NCBI GenBank assembly: GCA_015067825.1 | Contig: SVLQ01000002.1 | Location: forward strand, 186,001-250,000 | DNA length: 64,000 nt | Direction of reading: 5' to 3' | Origin: Oscillospiraceae bacterium | GTDB lineage: Bacteria > Bacillota > Clostridia > Oscillospirales > QAMX01 | In this document: piece after piece, positions 48,326-57,577 of the stretch | How positions within the stretch are numbered: the first letter of the stretch is position 1 | Layout of the letters: each line of letters begins with the position of its first letter | Position numbers and translations under genes: made by a program | The notes under the pieces: generated by a model | Seen by the model: only the letters and a program-made list of their open reading frames with translations | What the model was told of the DNA's origin: nothing | Database searches by the model: none

Positions 48326-50221
48326 TTAGCGCTGCGGCATCAGCAGCTTGATGAAGATACCGCCCTGAACGGTGCGGTTCTGGAAGCCGCGCCAAAGTGC
48401 GGTCGAGGTGAAGTACCAGTCAGTCATCGGACGGCGGTCGGGCGTTTCGTTGTAGGAATCCCACAGCGGTTTGATGAGTGCCTGGAAATCCTCTGCCGTT
48501 TCGGCCTGCGACGCACACCAAACGAGCCAGTCGGATTTCGTGTAGTCCGAACGGTTGTCGAGCGGCAGACCGTAACGGTTCTGGCGAACCTTGTAGGAGG
48601 CGATCTCAGAGGCCATGACGGACGGATCGAAGAGCCCAAAGCCGAAGATCTTGTCCCAGACCATGTTGTATTTCATGCTGAAGGTACCCGGCTGATCAAA
48701 TGCCAGCTTATACGAGCCGTCGCCGTTGGCAGCCATCGGCACCCACTGTGCGGCCATATCCTTGGCAGCCTGCGTATAAACGGCGGCTTCGGCATCCTTG
48801 CCGAGCGCGGTGAGCAGGCGGCCGAAGCAGGCGAGCGCACAGATCGCTTTCAGCGAGAGGTTGCAGTTGTGGGCGAGGTGGCCGGCGAAGTCGTCGGTGC
48901 AGAGCTGGTTTTCGGGGTCGACGCCCTTTTCGACGAGATATTCGGCCCAACCGGTCAGCGCTTGCAAATTTTCAGCCGCAAAGGTAAAATCGTTGCTGTA
49001 GTAACCTGCGGCGTAAGCGCAGATGAGCATATTGCCGCATTCTTCGATCGGCATCTGGTATTCGGGGTCGCGGTTGCCGCCGTAGACCTGACCATTGACG
49101 AGCGGATAGGTGCCGACGTCGTGCGGGGCGAAATCGTGCATCCAAATGTCGGTGGCGGCATAGCGGAAGACGGGACGCAGCATCGCATTGACCAGCTCGG
49201 GCGCATAGAGCAGGAAGAGCGGGATCGACGGATAGGTGACGTCGACGGTGGCGGCGCAACCGTTGGAGAAGCACTCCTTGGAAACAAAGATCGCCTTGCC
49301 GTCTTTATCGGCACAGAGCTTGTGGGCGGCGATCGCCTGACGGTAGGCGAGGATCGTCAGCTCAACGTATTCTTCGCCGCCAGCCGCAAGGCATTTCTCG
49401 CGCAGTTCAGCGGCAAATTGGTCGCATTTGGCGAGAATCTCGTCGTATTCGGCAAAGGCGCGGGCAAGGATCTCTTCAAAGCTCTCACCCGTCGTTCGCC
49501 AATAGGCGTCGATCGGTTCGCCGAAATATTCGAGCGAATGGATATCGTCGTAGGCGAGGGCGAAAAGCACTCTGCCGCCGCAGGTGAGCGGCGCGATGAC
49601 CGAGATAGAATGCGTGGCGGTCTCAAATCCGTCAAGCGGACAGACCATCGCCGCGGCGTCTTCGTTATCGGTGGCGAGCCACATCCATCCCCAGTCGATG
49701 CGCAGATCGTCGCCGCTGCGGTTCAGCGGTTTCTGTTCGGTGTTGCCCATCTTCGCGGCGACCAGACCGTCGAGATCGGCGATCTCGGCCTCGGTATCGT
49801 GCTGTTCGGGGCGGTCGAGGCAGAGTTCGTCAAATGCCTCGATCTTCACGGCGATCTCGTGCTCTTTGCCGTCGTTTGCGGCGGCAGAGATCTCCAGGTA
49901 GGAGACCGGGCGCGAGAGCAGCTTGAAATCGTCGAGCAGAAGCGGCGAGGTGAATTTCAGCGTTAAGGTCACTTCGTCGCAGGCGTAAACGTAAGTAGTG
50001 GTGAGGTAATCGAATTCAAAACCGACCTGCTTCATCGATTCGCCGTCGGGGCAGCCCATAAAGCGGTAGGTTTTGCCGTCAACGATGGCCTGGCCGCAAA
50101 GACGGTTTTTGGCACCGGTCCAGTGGCGCGTGTGGCGGCCGACGAGGGTATCCGCCATGCTCCAAATCGAAAAATAGGGGTCGATCGTAACCAGCGGCGT
50201 GGCGGGGGGACGCATTTTCAT
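48326..50221 (-). CDS. Glutaminase-A-like (DUF4965/DUF1793) protein
   Basis: 631 residues of the family that includes fungal glutaminase GtaA and many bacterial proteins of unknown role encoded among glycoside hydrolases. The start PPATPLVTIDPYFSIWSMADTL and WTGAKNRL are typical, and the C-terminal half forms an (alpha/alpha) barrel (TDDFAGHLAHNCNLSLKAI, DWYFTSTALWRGFQNRTVQGG). Fungal members are secreted, but this one has no signal peptide. The true substrate may be a sugar or amide. AAAGGATGACC precedes the ATG. Confidence 0.82.
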   Translation of the reverse strand: MKMRPPATPLVTIDPYFSIWSMADTLVGRHTRHWTGAKNRLCGQAIVDGKTYRFMGCPDGESMKQVGFEFDYLTTTYVYACDEVTLTLKFTSPLLLDDFKLLSRPVSYLEISAAANDGKEHEIAVKIEAFDELCLDRPEQHDTEAEIADLDGLVAAKMGNTEQKPLNRSGDDLRIDWGWMWLATDNEDAAAMVCPLDGFETATHSISVIAPLTCGGRVLFALAYDDIHSLEYFGEPIDAYWRTTGESFEEILARAFAEYDEILAKCDQFAAELREKCLAAGGEEYVELTILAYRQAIAAHKLCADKDGKAIFVSKECFSNGCAATVDVTYPSIPLFLLYAPELVNAMLRPVFRYAATDIWMHDFAPHDVGTYPLVNGQVYGGNRDPEYQMPIEECGNMLICAYAAGYYSNDFTFAAENLQALTGWAEYLVEKGVDPENQLCTDDFAGHLAHNCNLSLKAICALACFGRLLTALGKDAEAAVYTQAAKDMAAQWVPMAANGDGSYKLAFDQPGTFSMKYNMVWDKIFGFGLFDPSVMASEIASYKVRQNRYGLPLDNRSDYTKSDWLVWCASQAETAEDFQALIKPLWDSYNETPDRRPMTDWYFTSTALWRGFQNRTVQGGIFIKLLMPQR

Positions 50222-50280
50222 GGTTGGTCATCCTTTCTTTGCATATCAAAACCGGAAGATCCGATCACATTGTCGGTATT

Positions 50281-50309
50281 ATTATACCATGATTTTCGGC
50301 GGGAATCAA
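50281..50309 (-). promoter_or_regulatory. Promoter of the glutaminase-like gene
   Basis: Minus-strand TTGATT (50309-50304), 17 nt, TATAAT (50286-50281) preceded by TGG. Confidence 0.78.
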
Positions 50310-50356
50310 CGGGCGGCGGAGTTGGAACCGACGTGAAGTGCGGAATTTGAAAAAAC

Positions 50357-50385
50357 TTGACAAATAGTATAAAAACTGTTAGTAT
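50357..50385 (+). promoter_or_regulatory. Promoter of the orphan membrane protein gene
   Basis: TTGACA (50357-50362), 17 nt, TAGTAT (50380-50385). Confidence 0.65.
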
Positions 50386-50423
50386 AGAAGTGAGAAGAAA
50401 CCAACAAGACAGGAGGAATGACC

Positions 50424-51194
50424 ATGAAGATTTCGCTTTGGTGGAAAAGCTTGTCCGCCCGACAAAAACATCTGCTCATTTTGCGTGCGGCTGCAGCGGT
50501 GCTGCTGGGATGTGCCCTCTTTTTTGGCGCAAACAGCGCGTGGGAGGAAGCGGCGAACGACCGCACGCGCCTGTGTGGTGTGCTGCTGCTTGCGCTGATT
50601 TCGGCCGTTCCGCTGATCTTTGGCCGGTACGTCTATACGATCGTCACGTTGGCGGCATTGGGGATCGGTGTGATCGAAACACGATCCTTTCTTGCCGTCG
50701 CTTCGCCGTATGCCGAAACCGTGCGCGAAACACAGGCGATCGTCATCTATGCGGTCACGTTGGGGGCGGCAATCGGTGCGGTTGTAGAAATTTTGCTTGC
50801 CCGGCGGCAAAAAGGGAATTGGCGAGCGGTCTTTTCCAATCAACTAGTGCAGGCGGGGCTCGCGTTTCTCGCAATGCTGATCGCTCTGAACGTGCCGCTC
50901 TATGAGACCGGCTATTGGCCGGGCGAGCGGGTACTTTTGCTTTCTCTGCTGGCGGCCGCGCCGTTTCTCGTGCGGTTCTACGCCGCGGCTGCGGCGTATT
51001 TCCTGACATACGCGCTGGCCGGGCAGATGGGGAATCTGGTGACGTTCCTTGGCGGCGGTCTCGGCCCGCAGGCAGGACCGTACGGCACGCACAACGGTGC
51101 AATGCTCCAAGCAGTCCCTGTGCTGATCGCCGTGGCAGTCGGCGCGGCGATCGATCTGATAATTCTTTCCCGAAAACGCAAACAAACGAAATAA
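50424..51194 (+). CDS. Multi-pass membrane protein of unknown function
   Basis: 256 residues with about seven hydrophobic segments; an amphipathic basic N-terminus (WWKSLSARQKHL) leads into the first span near 22-38 and the chain ends in a basic tail (SRKRKQTK). A glycine-rich loop GGGLGPQAGPYGTHNGAML precedes the last span. I recognise no family. The ATG at 50424 follows AGGAGGAATGACC; an ATG at 50418 is too close to that site. It stands alone between terminators. Confidence 0.75.
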   Translation: MKISLWWKSLSARQKHLLILRAAAAVLLGCALFFGANSAWEEAANDRTRLCGVLLLALISAVPLIFGRYVYTIVTLAALGIGVIETRSFLAVASPYAETVRETQAIVIYAVTLGAAIGAVVEILLARRQKGNWRAVFSNQLVQAGLAFLAMLIALNVPLYETGYWPGERVLLLSLLAAAPFLVRFYAAAAAYFLTYALAGQMGNLVTFLGGGLGPQAGPYGTHNGAMLQAVPVLIAVAVGAAIDLIILSRKRKQTK

Positions 51195-51197
51195 AGC

Positions 51198-51231
51198 CAA
51201 AGGCGGAACAGCATTTGCTGTTCCGCCTTTG
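51198..51231 (+). terminator. Convergent hairpin between the membrane protein gene and clpC
   Basis: 15-bp stem CAAAGGCGGAACAGC / GCTGTTCCGCCTTTG with loop ATTT. No long U tract on either side, but it sits between converging genes. Confidence 0.75.
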
Positions 51232-51259
51232 ACCGTATATTGGAAAGAAAAGAGGGTGG

Positions 51260-53716
51260 CTACTGGATGCGGAAGGCGATCTCGTCGTTTTCGACCGTGG
51301 CGGTCACGCTCTTGCCCGCGGCAACCGAGCCATCGAGCAGTTTTTCCGAGAGCGGGTCTTCCAGTTTTGCGCGGATCGTGCGGCGCAGCGGGCGCGCACC
51401 GTAGATGGGGTCGAATCCGGCCTTGGCCACGAGTGCGACTGCGTCGTCGTCCCAAGTAAAGGTCACGCCGAGCTCCTCCAGCTTTTTGGCGAGTCCGGCC
51501 ATCATATTGACGGCGATCGCGCGGATATCTTCCTCGCTGAGCTTGGAGAAAACGATGATGTCGTCCACGCGGTTGATAAATTCCGGACGGAAGGTGCGCT
51601 TGAGTTCTTCCAAAACGACCCCCTTCACGTCGGTCTCCTTCTCGCTGGCAGCCTTGAAGCCAAGGCTCTTGGTCTGGTGCGTGATGTTGGCCGCGCCGAC
51701 GTTGGAGGTCATGACGATGATGGCGTTTTTAAAGCTCACGCGCCGTCCCTGTCCGTCGGTCAGAATTCCGTCCTCCATGATCTGCAGCAGGATGTTGAAG
51801 ACGTCGGGATGCGCCTTTTCGATCTCGTCGAAGAGGATGACGCTGTAAGGCTTGCGGCGCACCTTTTCAGTGAGCTGGCCGCCTTCTTCATATCCAACGT
51901 AGCCCGGCGGCGAACCGACCATGCGGCTGACCGTGTGCTTTTCCATGTATTCGGACATGTCAAAGCGCAGCATCGCGTTTTCGTCGCCGAAAAGACTCTC
52001 AGCGAGGGCCTTGCAGAGCTCGGTCTTGCCGACGCCCGTGGGGCCGAGGAAGATGAAGGTGCCGAGCGGGCGCTTGGGATCCTTGAGCCCGGCGCGGCCG
52101 CGGCGGATCGCCTTGGAGACGGCGGTGACCGCTTCGTCCTGGCCAATGACACGTGCATGCAGCGTTGATTCCATGTTTAACAGCCGCTCGCTTTCGGTCT
52201 CGGTCAGACGGCGCACGGGGATTCCTGTCCACGCGGCGATGATCTCGGCGATGTCGTCGGCGGAGATCGCATCGGCGTGGCCGGTCGATGTGCTCTGCCA
52301 ATTGGTGCGTTTTTCTTCGAGTTCCTGCTTTTTGCGGTTTTCTTCGTCGCGCAGCGATGCCGCTTTCTCAAAATCCTGCGCGCGCACGGCCTCTTCCTTC
52401 TCCACCGAGATCTGTGCGATCTCGTCCTCCAACTGTTTGAGTTCGGGCGGCGGTGTCAGCGTGGTCAGACGGGCTTTGGCAGCAGCCTCGTCGATCAGGT
52501 CGATCGCTTTGTCCGGGAGGAAACGGTCGTTGATATAACGCGACGACATCTTTACCGCCGCTTCGATCGCCTCGTCGGTGATCTTGATCTTGTGGTGCGC
52601 TTCGTAGCGGTCGCGCAGCCCCTTGAGGATCTGGATGCTGTCGGCTTCATTCGGCTCGCCGACCTGAACGGGCTGGAAGCGGCGTTCGAGTGCGGCGTCT
52701 TTTTCGATGTGCTTTTTGTATTCGTCGAGCGTGGTTGCGCCGATCACCTGCAGCTCGCCGCGGGCGAGTGCGGGCTTTAAGATGTTGGCCGCGTCGATCG
52801 CGCCTTCGGCACCGCCGGCGCCGATCAGCGTGTGCAGCTCGTCGATGAAGAGGATGATGTCGCCGGCGGCTTTGACCTCGTCGATGATGTTGCGGATGCG
52901 CTCTTCAAATTCGCCGCGGTACTTTGTGCCGGCGATGAGCCCGGCGAGGTCGAGCGTGTAGATTTTTTTCGATTTCAGGTTTTCGGGGATGTCGCCGAGC
53001 ACGATCTTCTGTGCCAGGCCTTCCACGACAGCGGTTTTGCCCACACCGGGCTCACCGATTAATACCGGGTTATTTTTGGTGCGGCGCGAGAGGATCTGGA
53101 TCACGCGGCTGATCTCTTCGCCGCGGCCGATGACCGGATCAAGATTGGAATCCGAGGCCATCGCGTTTAAGTTGCGGGCGTATTCGGCGAGTAACTTCGG
53201 TTCGCCGCCGTTTTTGGCTTTGGGTGTCGTGCCGGGCTGCCCGGAGTGCTGCGGTGCGGCTTCCGCGCCGTTGTCGTCGGCACCTTCGCCGATCGCCTGC
53301 AGAATGCGCTCGACGAGCTTCCGAAGGTCGCCGCACAGCGCGTAGAGGATGCGCACGCCGACGTTTTCGTTCTCGCGGATGATCGCAAGGAGCAGGTGCT
53401 CGGTGCCGATGTAGCTGTGGCGCAGGCGCACGGCTTCATCGGAGGCGTAGTTTAGGATCAGCTTGGAGCGCGGCGTCAGATCCTGCGGCTTAGCACCGCT
53501 CGTGCCGAAACCGACGAGCTGCCGGATCTGCTCGGTGACGTCGTCGGCGTTGACGCCGAATTCGGTCAGAACGCGCGCGGCAACGCCTTCACTTTCGCGG
53601 ATGAGCCCCAAAAGCAGATGCTCGCTGCCGATATAATTGTGTCCCATTTCCACCGCCGCCGCGTAGGCGAGGGTGATCGCTTTGTTGGCGCGCTGGGTAA
53701 ATCTTTTATCCGTCAT
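51260..53716 (-). CDS. clpC: ATP-dependent protease ATPase subunit ClpC
   Basis: AAA+ unfoldase feeding ClpP and working with McsB as arginine-phosphate reader. 818 residues: N-terminal repeat domain ([21 protein letters not shown]), first ATPase domain with Walker A GEPGVGKT, a middle domain with a UVR-like helix ([12 protein letters not shown]), second ATPase domain with GPTGVGKTE. It ends near [23 protein letters not shown] precedes the ATG. Last gene of the ctsR-mcsA-mcsB-clpC operon, 75 nt after mcsB. Confidence 0.96.
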   Translation of the reverse strand: MTDKRFTQRANKAITLAYAAAVEMGHNYIGSEHLLLGLIRESEGVAARVLTEFGVNADDVTEQIRQLVGFGTSGAKPQDLTPRSKLILNYASDEAVRLRHSYIGTEHLLLAIIRENENVGVRILYALCGDLRKLVERILQAIGEGADDNGAEAAPQHSGQPGTTPKAKNGGEPKLLAEYARNLNAMASDSNLDPVIGRGEEISRVIQILSRRTKNNPVLIGEPGVGKTAVVEGLAQKIVLGDIPENLKSKKIYTLDLAGLIAGTKYRGEFEERIRNIIDEVKAAGDIILFIDELHTLIGAGGAEGAIDAANILKPALARGELQVIGATTLDEYKKHIEKDAALERRFQPVQVGEPNEADSIQILKGLRDRYEAHHKIKITDEAIEAAVKMSSRYINDRFLPDKAIDLIDEAAAKARLTTLTPPPELKQLEDEIAQISVEKEEAVRAQDFEKAASLRDEENRKKQELEEKRTNWQSTSTGHADAISADDIAEIIAAWTGIPVRRLTETESERLLNMESTLHARVIGQDEAVTAVSKAIRRGRAGLKDPKRPLGTFIFLGPTGVGKTELCKALAESLFGDENAMLRFDMSEYMEKHTVSRMVGSPPGYVGYEEGGQLTEKVRRKPYSVILFDEIEKAHPDVFNILLQIMEDGILTDGQGRRVSFKNAIIVMTSNVGAANITHQTKSLGFKAASEKETDVKGVVLEELKRTFRPEFINRVDDIIVFSKLSEEDIRAIAVNMMAGLAKKLEELGVTFTWDDDAVALVAKAGFDPIYGARPLRRTIRAKLEDPLSEKLLDGSVAAGKSVTATVENDEIAFRIQ

Positions 53717-53791
53717 AGTTGGGTTCCTCGTTTCTCCGCCGCGTTTTTCTTCGGTTCATCCGACTGCGGCGGTGGTCGGATGGAGAGGAGA

Positions 53792-54832
53792 TCAGCCGAG
53801 ACGCTTTCTGAGGAGGGCGGCGCGGGTTTCGTCGCGCTCCTGTGCGCCGGCGGAGATCGCAGCGTTTAAGCAGAGCGTGGCGGGCTGGATCTCGCTGATG
53901 AGGGAGTTGATCGTTTCGATGTCGCCGTCGAGGAGCTTGAGCGAGATGCCTAAGCGCTCGTCGCTCAAAAGCCCCATCGCTTCGTCGGCGGAGATCAGCC
54001 GTGCCGACGAAAGAAGGGCGTGTGCGCGGCAGACCTTGTCTTCCATGCGGAGACGGTCGGCGTCCAGAAGCGCCTTGCGGGCGGCGCGTTCTTCGGCGAT
54101 GATCTGCGTAACGGTTTCGTTCAGGTTGTCGCAGAGCTCTTTTTCGGTGTAGCCGAGGGTGATGCGGTTGGAGATCTGGTAGAGATCGCCTGCCTCCCGG
54201 CTGCCTTCGCCGTAGTAGCCGCGGATCGCAAGTCCCAAGCGGCCGGCGGCGTTCATCAGCGCCTTCAGGCGGCCGTTGGCGGCGAGTGCGGGCAGATGGA
54301 GCATGACCGAAACGCGCAGGCCAGTGCCGAGGTTCGTCGGGCAATGCGTCAGGTAGCCGAGTGTTTCGTCAAAGGCGTACTGCGCGCCATGGGAGGTGAG
54401 CCCCTCGTCAATCAACGTGTCGATGCGCACGGCGCATTCCAAACATTCGTTGATGCAGAGCCCGCTGCCGATCACCTGCAGACGCAGGTGGTCTTCTTCA
54501 TTGATCATCACGGCGATCCCCTCGTCTTCCGAGAGGCAGAGCGCGCGCGGAAGCGTGCTTTTGGCGAATTCCGGCGAGATCAGATGCCGTTCGACCAGGC
54601 TGACGCGCTCGGCGTCCGACATCGAGGACGATTTTTTCAGCGTGAACACGTTCTGGGTGACGGGATTTTCCAAAAGCTGCGACGAGCAAAGGCTGACGAC
54701 CTTTTCGGCGTCTTCGGCGCTCTGGCGGCTGCCGAAGGGAATGTTGGCGACGTTGCGCGCAAGGCGAATCCGCGTGCTGACAGCGATGTCGGCGTCGGAA
54801 CCGTGAATTTCAAACCAGTTTTTCTGTTCCAT
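53792..54832 (-). CDS. mcsB: Protein arginine kinase McsB
   Basis: Phosphagen-kinase fold enzyme that phosphorylates arginines, marking proteins for ClpCP and inactivating CtsR. 346 residues: VSTRIRLARNVANIPF at the N-terminus, NEEDHLRLQ in the active site, and RDETRA near the C-terminus, which is the RDXXRA phospho-arginine pocket used for allosteric control. The ATG at 54832 follows AGGAGAAGACAC. It lies 20 nt after mcsA, its activator. Confidence 0.95.
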   Translation of the reverse strand: MEQKNWFEIHGSDADIAVSTRIRLARNVANIPFGSRQSAEDAEKVVSLCSSQLLENPVTQNVFTLKKSSSMSDAERVSLVERHLISPEFAKSTLPRALCLSEDEGIAVMINEEDHLRLQVIGSGLCINECLECAVRIDTLIDEGLTSHGAQYAFDETLGYLTHCPTNLGTGLRVSVMLHLPALAANGRLKALMNAAGRLGLAIRGYYGEGSREAGDLYQISNRITLGYTEKELCDNLNETVTQIIAEERAARKALLDADRLRMEDKVCRAHALLSSARLISADEAMGLLSDERLGISLKLLDGDIETINSLISEIQPATLCLNAAISAGAQERDETRAALLRKRLG

Positions 54833-54852
54833 GTGTCTTCTCCTCTCGCGCA

Positions 54853-55347
54853 TTATTCCTGGGTTTTGGGCTTTAGGGCGTTGATCTGGTCGCGGAGCTC
54901 GGCGGCCTTTTCAAACTGCTCGGTACGGATGGCCTCGGCGAGGTCTTTCTTCAGCGCTTCCAGCTTTGCTTCGATCGGATCGGCCTCCGGCTCCGGTTTC
55001 TTGGCCGAAAGGGGGACGCGACCTCTGTGCGAGACGTGGCCGTGCAGCTTGGTAATGTAGGGGCGGAACATCTGCGCGAAGGTTTTGTAGCACTCCGAGC
55101 AGCCGGCGTAGGCGGATTTAGCGATCTCGGCCGAGGTCGCGCCGCAAACGCTGCAAACGCGGCGGGCAGGTTCGGTGCGGCCGCGCAGCACGCTGGAGAA
55201 GAGCGAGGGGAAGCCGCCGAAATCGCTGCCGGCTGGGGCGGCGGAGGCTGCGCACACGGGGCAGAGGTGCAGCTCGGTCATCTGACCGTTGATGATCTGT
55301 TTATAGTGATAGGTGGCGGTGTTTTTCTTACAGTTTTCGCAAAGCAT
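54853..55347 (-). CDS. mcsA: McsA, activator of McsB
   Basis: Zinc-binding adaptor that activates the McsB kinase. 164 residues with several CxxC pairs (CENC, CPVC, CSVC, CSEC) forming zinc sites and a C-terminal UVR motif (FEKAAELRDQINALK). The ATG at 55347 matches the family start MLCENCKKNTAT; a longer frame adds an unrelated 46 residues. Middle gene of the ctsR operon, 25 nt after ctsR. Confidence 0.94.
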   Translation of the reverse strand: MLCENCKKNTATYHYKQIINGQMTELHLCPVCAASAAPAGSDFGGFPSLFSSVLRGRTEPARRVCSVCGATSAEIAKSAYAGCSECYKTFAQMFRPYITKLHGHVSHRGRVPLSAKKPEPEADPIEAKLEALKKDLAEAIRTEQFEKAAELRDQINALKPKTQE

Positions 55348-55372
55348 AGTTTCTCTCACCTTTCCGGAATGA

Positions 55373-55834
55373 TTATCCCAAATTTTGTGCACAGACGAGC
55401 AGGCATTGCTTGAAAATCGAGGCGCGAAGGCCGTCTTTTGCTTCGCGCGGGACGGCGTGCAGGGCGGCTTCGGAGATCGCCGCATGGATGATCGCAGCCG
55501 TGCGGAGGTCGATCACGCCGTCGGAGGTCAGGTTTTTCAGAAATGCCGTGGCGGTCTGGCTGTCGATGGAAGTACCGATGGCGTTGATGACGTGCATCAT
55601 CAGCAAAACGCGGTCCATCGAGACGCGCGTAATACGGATGTAGCCGCCGCCGCCGCGCCGACTGTCGACGGTGTAACCGTGTTCGGGCGTGAAACGCGTT
55701 GTTAAAACGTAGTTGATCTGGCTGGGCACGCAGTTGAAGTGCTCGGCAAGCTCGCTGCGCGAAAGCTGTACGCTGCCTTTTCTCCGTTCCAGCTCTTCTT
55801 CAATATGTCGGGCAATCAGGTCGCTGATGCGCAT
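55373..55834 (-). CDS. ctsR: Class III heat-shock repressor CtsR
   Basis: Repressor of clp genes; heat or McsB activity relieves it. 153 residues: RISDLIARHIEEEL at the start, the winged HTH (LSRSELAEHFNCVPSQINYVL) and the glycine-rich wing RRGGGGYIRI that works as the thermosensor. The ATG at 55834 has GGAGG 9 nt upstream; an ATG at 55843 directly abuts that site. Operators of CtsR type lie in its promoter, so it is autoregulated. Confidence 0.95.
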   Translation of the reverse strand: MRISDLIARHIEEELERRKGSVQLSRSELAEHFNCVPSQINYVLTTRFTPEHGYTVDSRRGGGGYIRITRVSMDRVLLMMHVINAIGTSIDSQTATAFLKNLTSDGVIDLRTAAIIHAAISEAALHAVPREAKDGLRASIFKQCLLVCAQNLG

Positions 55835-55856
55835 AACGTGCATCCTCCAATCTGTC

Positions 55857-55910
55857 TTTGACTTTCTTTGACCTTGACTATATTATACGCGAACCTCCCA
55901 AAGTTTGCAA
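55857..55910 (-). promoter_or_regulatory. ctsR operon promoter with CtsR operator
   Basis: Minus-strand TTGCAA (55910-55905), 17 nt, TATAAT (55887-55882). Right downstream is the heptad pair GGTCAAA-GAA-AGTCAAA (55873-55857), a close match to the known CtsR operator. Confidence 0.92.
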
Positions 55911-56310
55911 TTTTTGCTTTCGACGAATTTGACCAATTCTGACCTATCAGAAAAAGAGAAACAAAAATATCTCCCTCTTTTAAAGGGATTCTTTGTTTTT
56001 CTCTGTTTTACTCTGAATTTCAGTTTTTTGACCAAAGTCTGATGTTCCCTCAAATGTCTGACGTTTGGGGGAGCGGAGTGGGTGCGGCAGGGAATGCGGC
56101 GAGAGCATATCGTCCGAAGGACAGAAATCTGACAGCGGGGAAGTGGATTTTGTCTGCATGAGATCCTTTCATTTGTTTGCTATAAAATGTTTTTCAAAAT
56201 GATAGCGGAGTGCTTGTCAAAATGCCGATTCTTCCTGCTATTCTTTGCAGATTGGCGGTAATATATACAAAAAGATTTACAAACAACGCGATTTTATGCG
56301 AAGTTGCCAG
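55911..56310. other. Intergenic region with extra CtsR-like half-sites
   Basis: No gene seen. Minus-strand GGTCAGA-ATT-GGTCAAA (55944-55928) is a second CtsR-type 7-3-7 site upstream of the promoter, and a weaker one occurs at 56027-56043. A long imperfect hairpin (about 55955-56004; arms AGAGAAACAAA and TTTGTTTTTCTCT) lies between them. The part 56060-56300 shows nothing clear. Confidence 0.5.
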
Positions 56311-56338
56311 TTGATTTTTTGCGAAAACATGGTAAAAT
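56311..56338 (+). promoter_or_regulatory. Ferredoxin promoter
   Basis: TTGATT (56311-56316), 16 nt, TAAAAT (56333-56338) with TGG before the -10. Confidence 0.7.
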
Positions 56339-56371
56339 ATAGGTATCACTTTTGAATGGAGGACTCTACCC

Positions 56372-56542
56372 ATGGCATATGTTATTGGTGAAGACTGCAT
56401 CTCCTGCGGCGCTTGCGAAGCGGAATGCCCGGTTTCGGCCATCAAAGCCGGCGATGACAAATATGTGATCGACGCGGAAGCTTGCGTGGATTGCGGCGCT
56501 TGCGCCGGTGTCTGCCCGGTCGATGCTCCGAAGCAGAACTAA
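56372..56542 (+). CDS. 2[4Fe-4S] ferredoxin
   Basis: A 56-residue clostridial-type ferredoxin. Two cluster motifs, CISCGACEAECP and CVDCGACAGVCP, are placed symmetrically around YVIDAEA, so two [4Fe-4S] clusters should be bound. It is the low-potential electron carrier of anaerobic metabolism (pyruvate:ferredoxin oxidoreductase, hydrogenase and others). GGAGG lies 11 nt before the ATG; its own promoter and a hairpin after it suggest a monocistronic, well expressed gene. Confidence 0.96.
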   Translation: MAYVIGEDCISCGACEAECPVSAIKAGDDKYVIDAEACVDCGACAGVCPVDAPKQN

Positions 56543-56563
56543 TTGAAAAATGCGGTAATTGAT

Positions 56564-56588
56564 GGGGCAGGCGGCAACGCTCTGCCCC
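56564..56588 (+). terminator. Hairpin after the ferredoxin gene
   Basis: GGGGCAG / CTGCCCC (56564-56570 and 56582-56588) with extra inner pairing, followed after 10 nt by TATTTTTG. Probably a terminator or partial terminator; it argues against a coding start of the next gene upstream of it. Confidence 0.6.
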
Positions 56589-56617
56589 GTCTCCGTATTT
56601 TTGTGGGAGTGAATGCG

Positions 56618-57343
56618 TTGCCCAACGATTTTTTCGTGGCGTTAGCCCATGATCTCAACTATTTCAGCGCCGACGGCCTGCAGCCCGTGACGACCGACAG
56701 CGTGCTTTTGGCGGCGTTTGCGGCCGAAAAGCTCGACCAAAAACGGCGCGTGGTCTGCGATTTATTTGCCGGAAGCGGACTTTTGTCGCTTTTGGCGGCG
56801 AGGCGCTCGCCGAGAATTGCGTTGACGGGGATCGATATCGACGAAAATGCCTGCCGCTTGTACCGGAAAAACGCCGCCGAAAACGGACTGACCGAGCGGA
56901 TGACGGCTATTTGCCGCGATGCTGCCGCGCTAAAAGGGCAGGGGCTAGACGGACGCTTTGATGCGGTGATCGCCAATCCGCCGTACTTTTCGGTCGGACG
57001 CGGCGCAGCTTCGCCCGATCCCACTCGGCAGACGGTTCGCCAAGGGTGTTCGCTCGAAATGATGGCCGATGCTGCCGCTTTGCTTTTAAAAAACGGCGGA
57101 ACGCTTTTTCTCTGCTATCCCGCCGAGCGCATGGCGGAGCTCATCTGTGCGCTATCTGCCCGTGGCCTGATCCCCAAGCGCCTGCGCATGGTCGCCCATA
57201 CGGCCGAAAAACGCCCGGCGATCGTCCTGTTGGAAGCGGTCAAGGGGGCGGCGCACGGGCTGATCTGCGAGAAACCGCTGATTCAATACGAGAAAAACGG
57301 TGACATGACGGCCGACTGCGCCGCCATGTACGCTTTGCCATAA
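56618..57343 (+). CDS. TrmN6-like tRNA/N6-adenine methyltransferase
   Basis: SAM-dependent methyltransferase similar to the enzyme that methylates A37 of tRNA-Val. About 241 residues with PVTTDSVLLAAF, the SAM loop VCDLFAGSGLLSLL, DIDENACRLY and the catalytic IANPPYF. The TTG at 56618, 8 nt behind GGGAG, is the likely start; a frame open to 56543 would run through the preceding hairpin. It is often paired with rsmI in Firmicutes, as here (234 nt apart). Confidence 0.85.
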   Translation: MPNDFFVALAHDLNYFSADGLQPVTTDSVLLAAFAAEKLDQKRRVVCDLFAGSGLLSLLAARRSPRIALTGIDIDENACRLYRKNAAENGLTERMTAICRDAAALKGQGLDGRFDAVIANPPYFSVGRGAASPDPTRQTVRQGCSLEMMADAAALLLKNGGTLFLCYPAERMAELICALSARGLIPKRLRMVAHTAEKRPAIVLLEAVKGAAHGLICEKPLIQYEKNGDMTADCAAMYALP

Positions 57344-57577
57344 TAATTGATTGGAAAAGATGACGACTGCAATTCGTAAGCCGCCATCCAATCCGTTTTT
57401 TCGGTGGCTTTGCCGCCGGAAAAACACCGCCAAAGCGATCGCCACGCGCAGAAAGGAGCAGACGAAATCTCCGATTTTGTCTGCGGTGATAAGCGCGTGA
57501 AAATCCGCCGCAGCGGGTCCGGTTTGGAAACGCAGTTTCCAAGCCGACGAAATCGAATAAGGAGGATTTGCTGACCG

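Noticed and set aside
57360-57500. A 46-codon basic frame between the TrmN6-like gene and rsmI
   Set aside because: No ribosome binding site and no recognisable family. The 234-nt gap otherwise shows nothing beyond the rsmI ribosome binding site.
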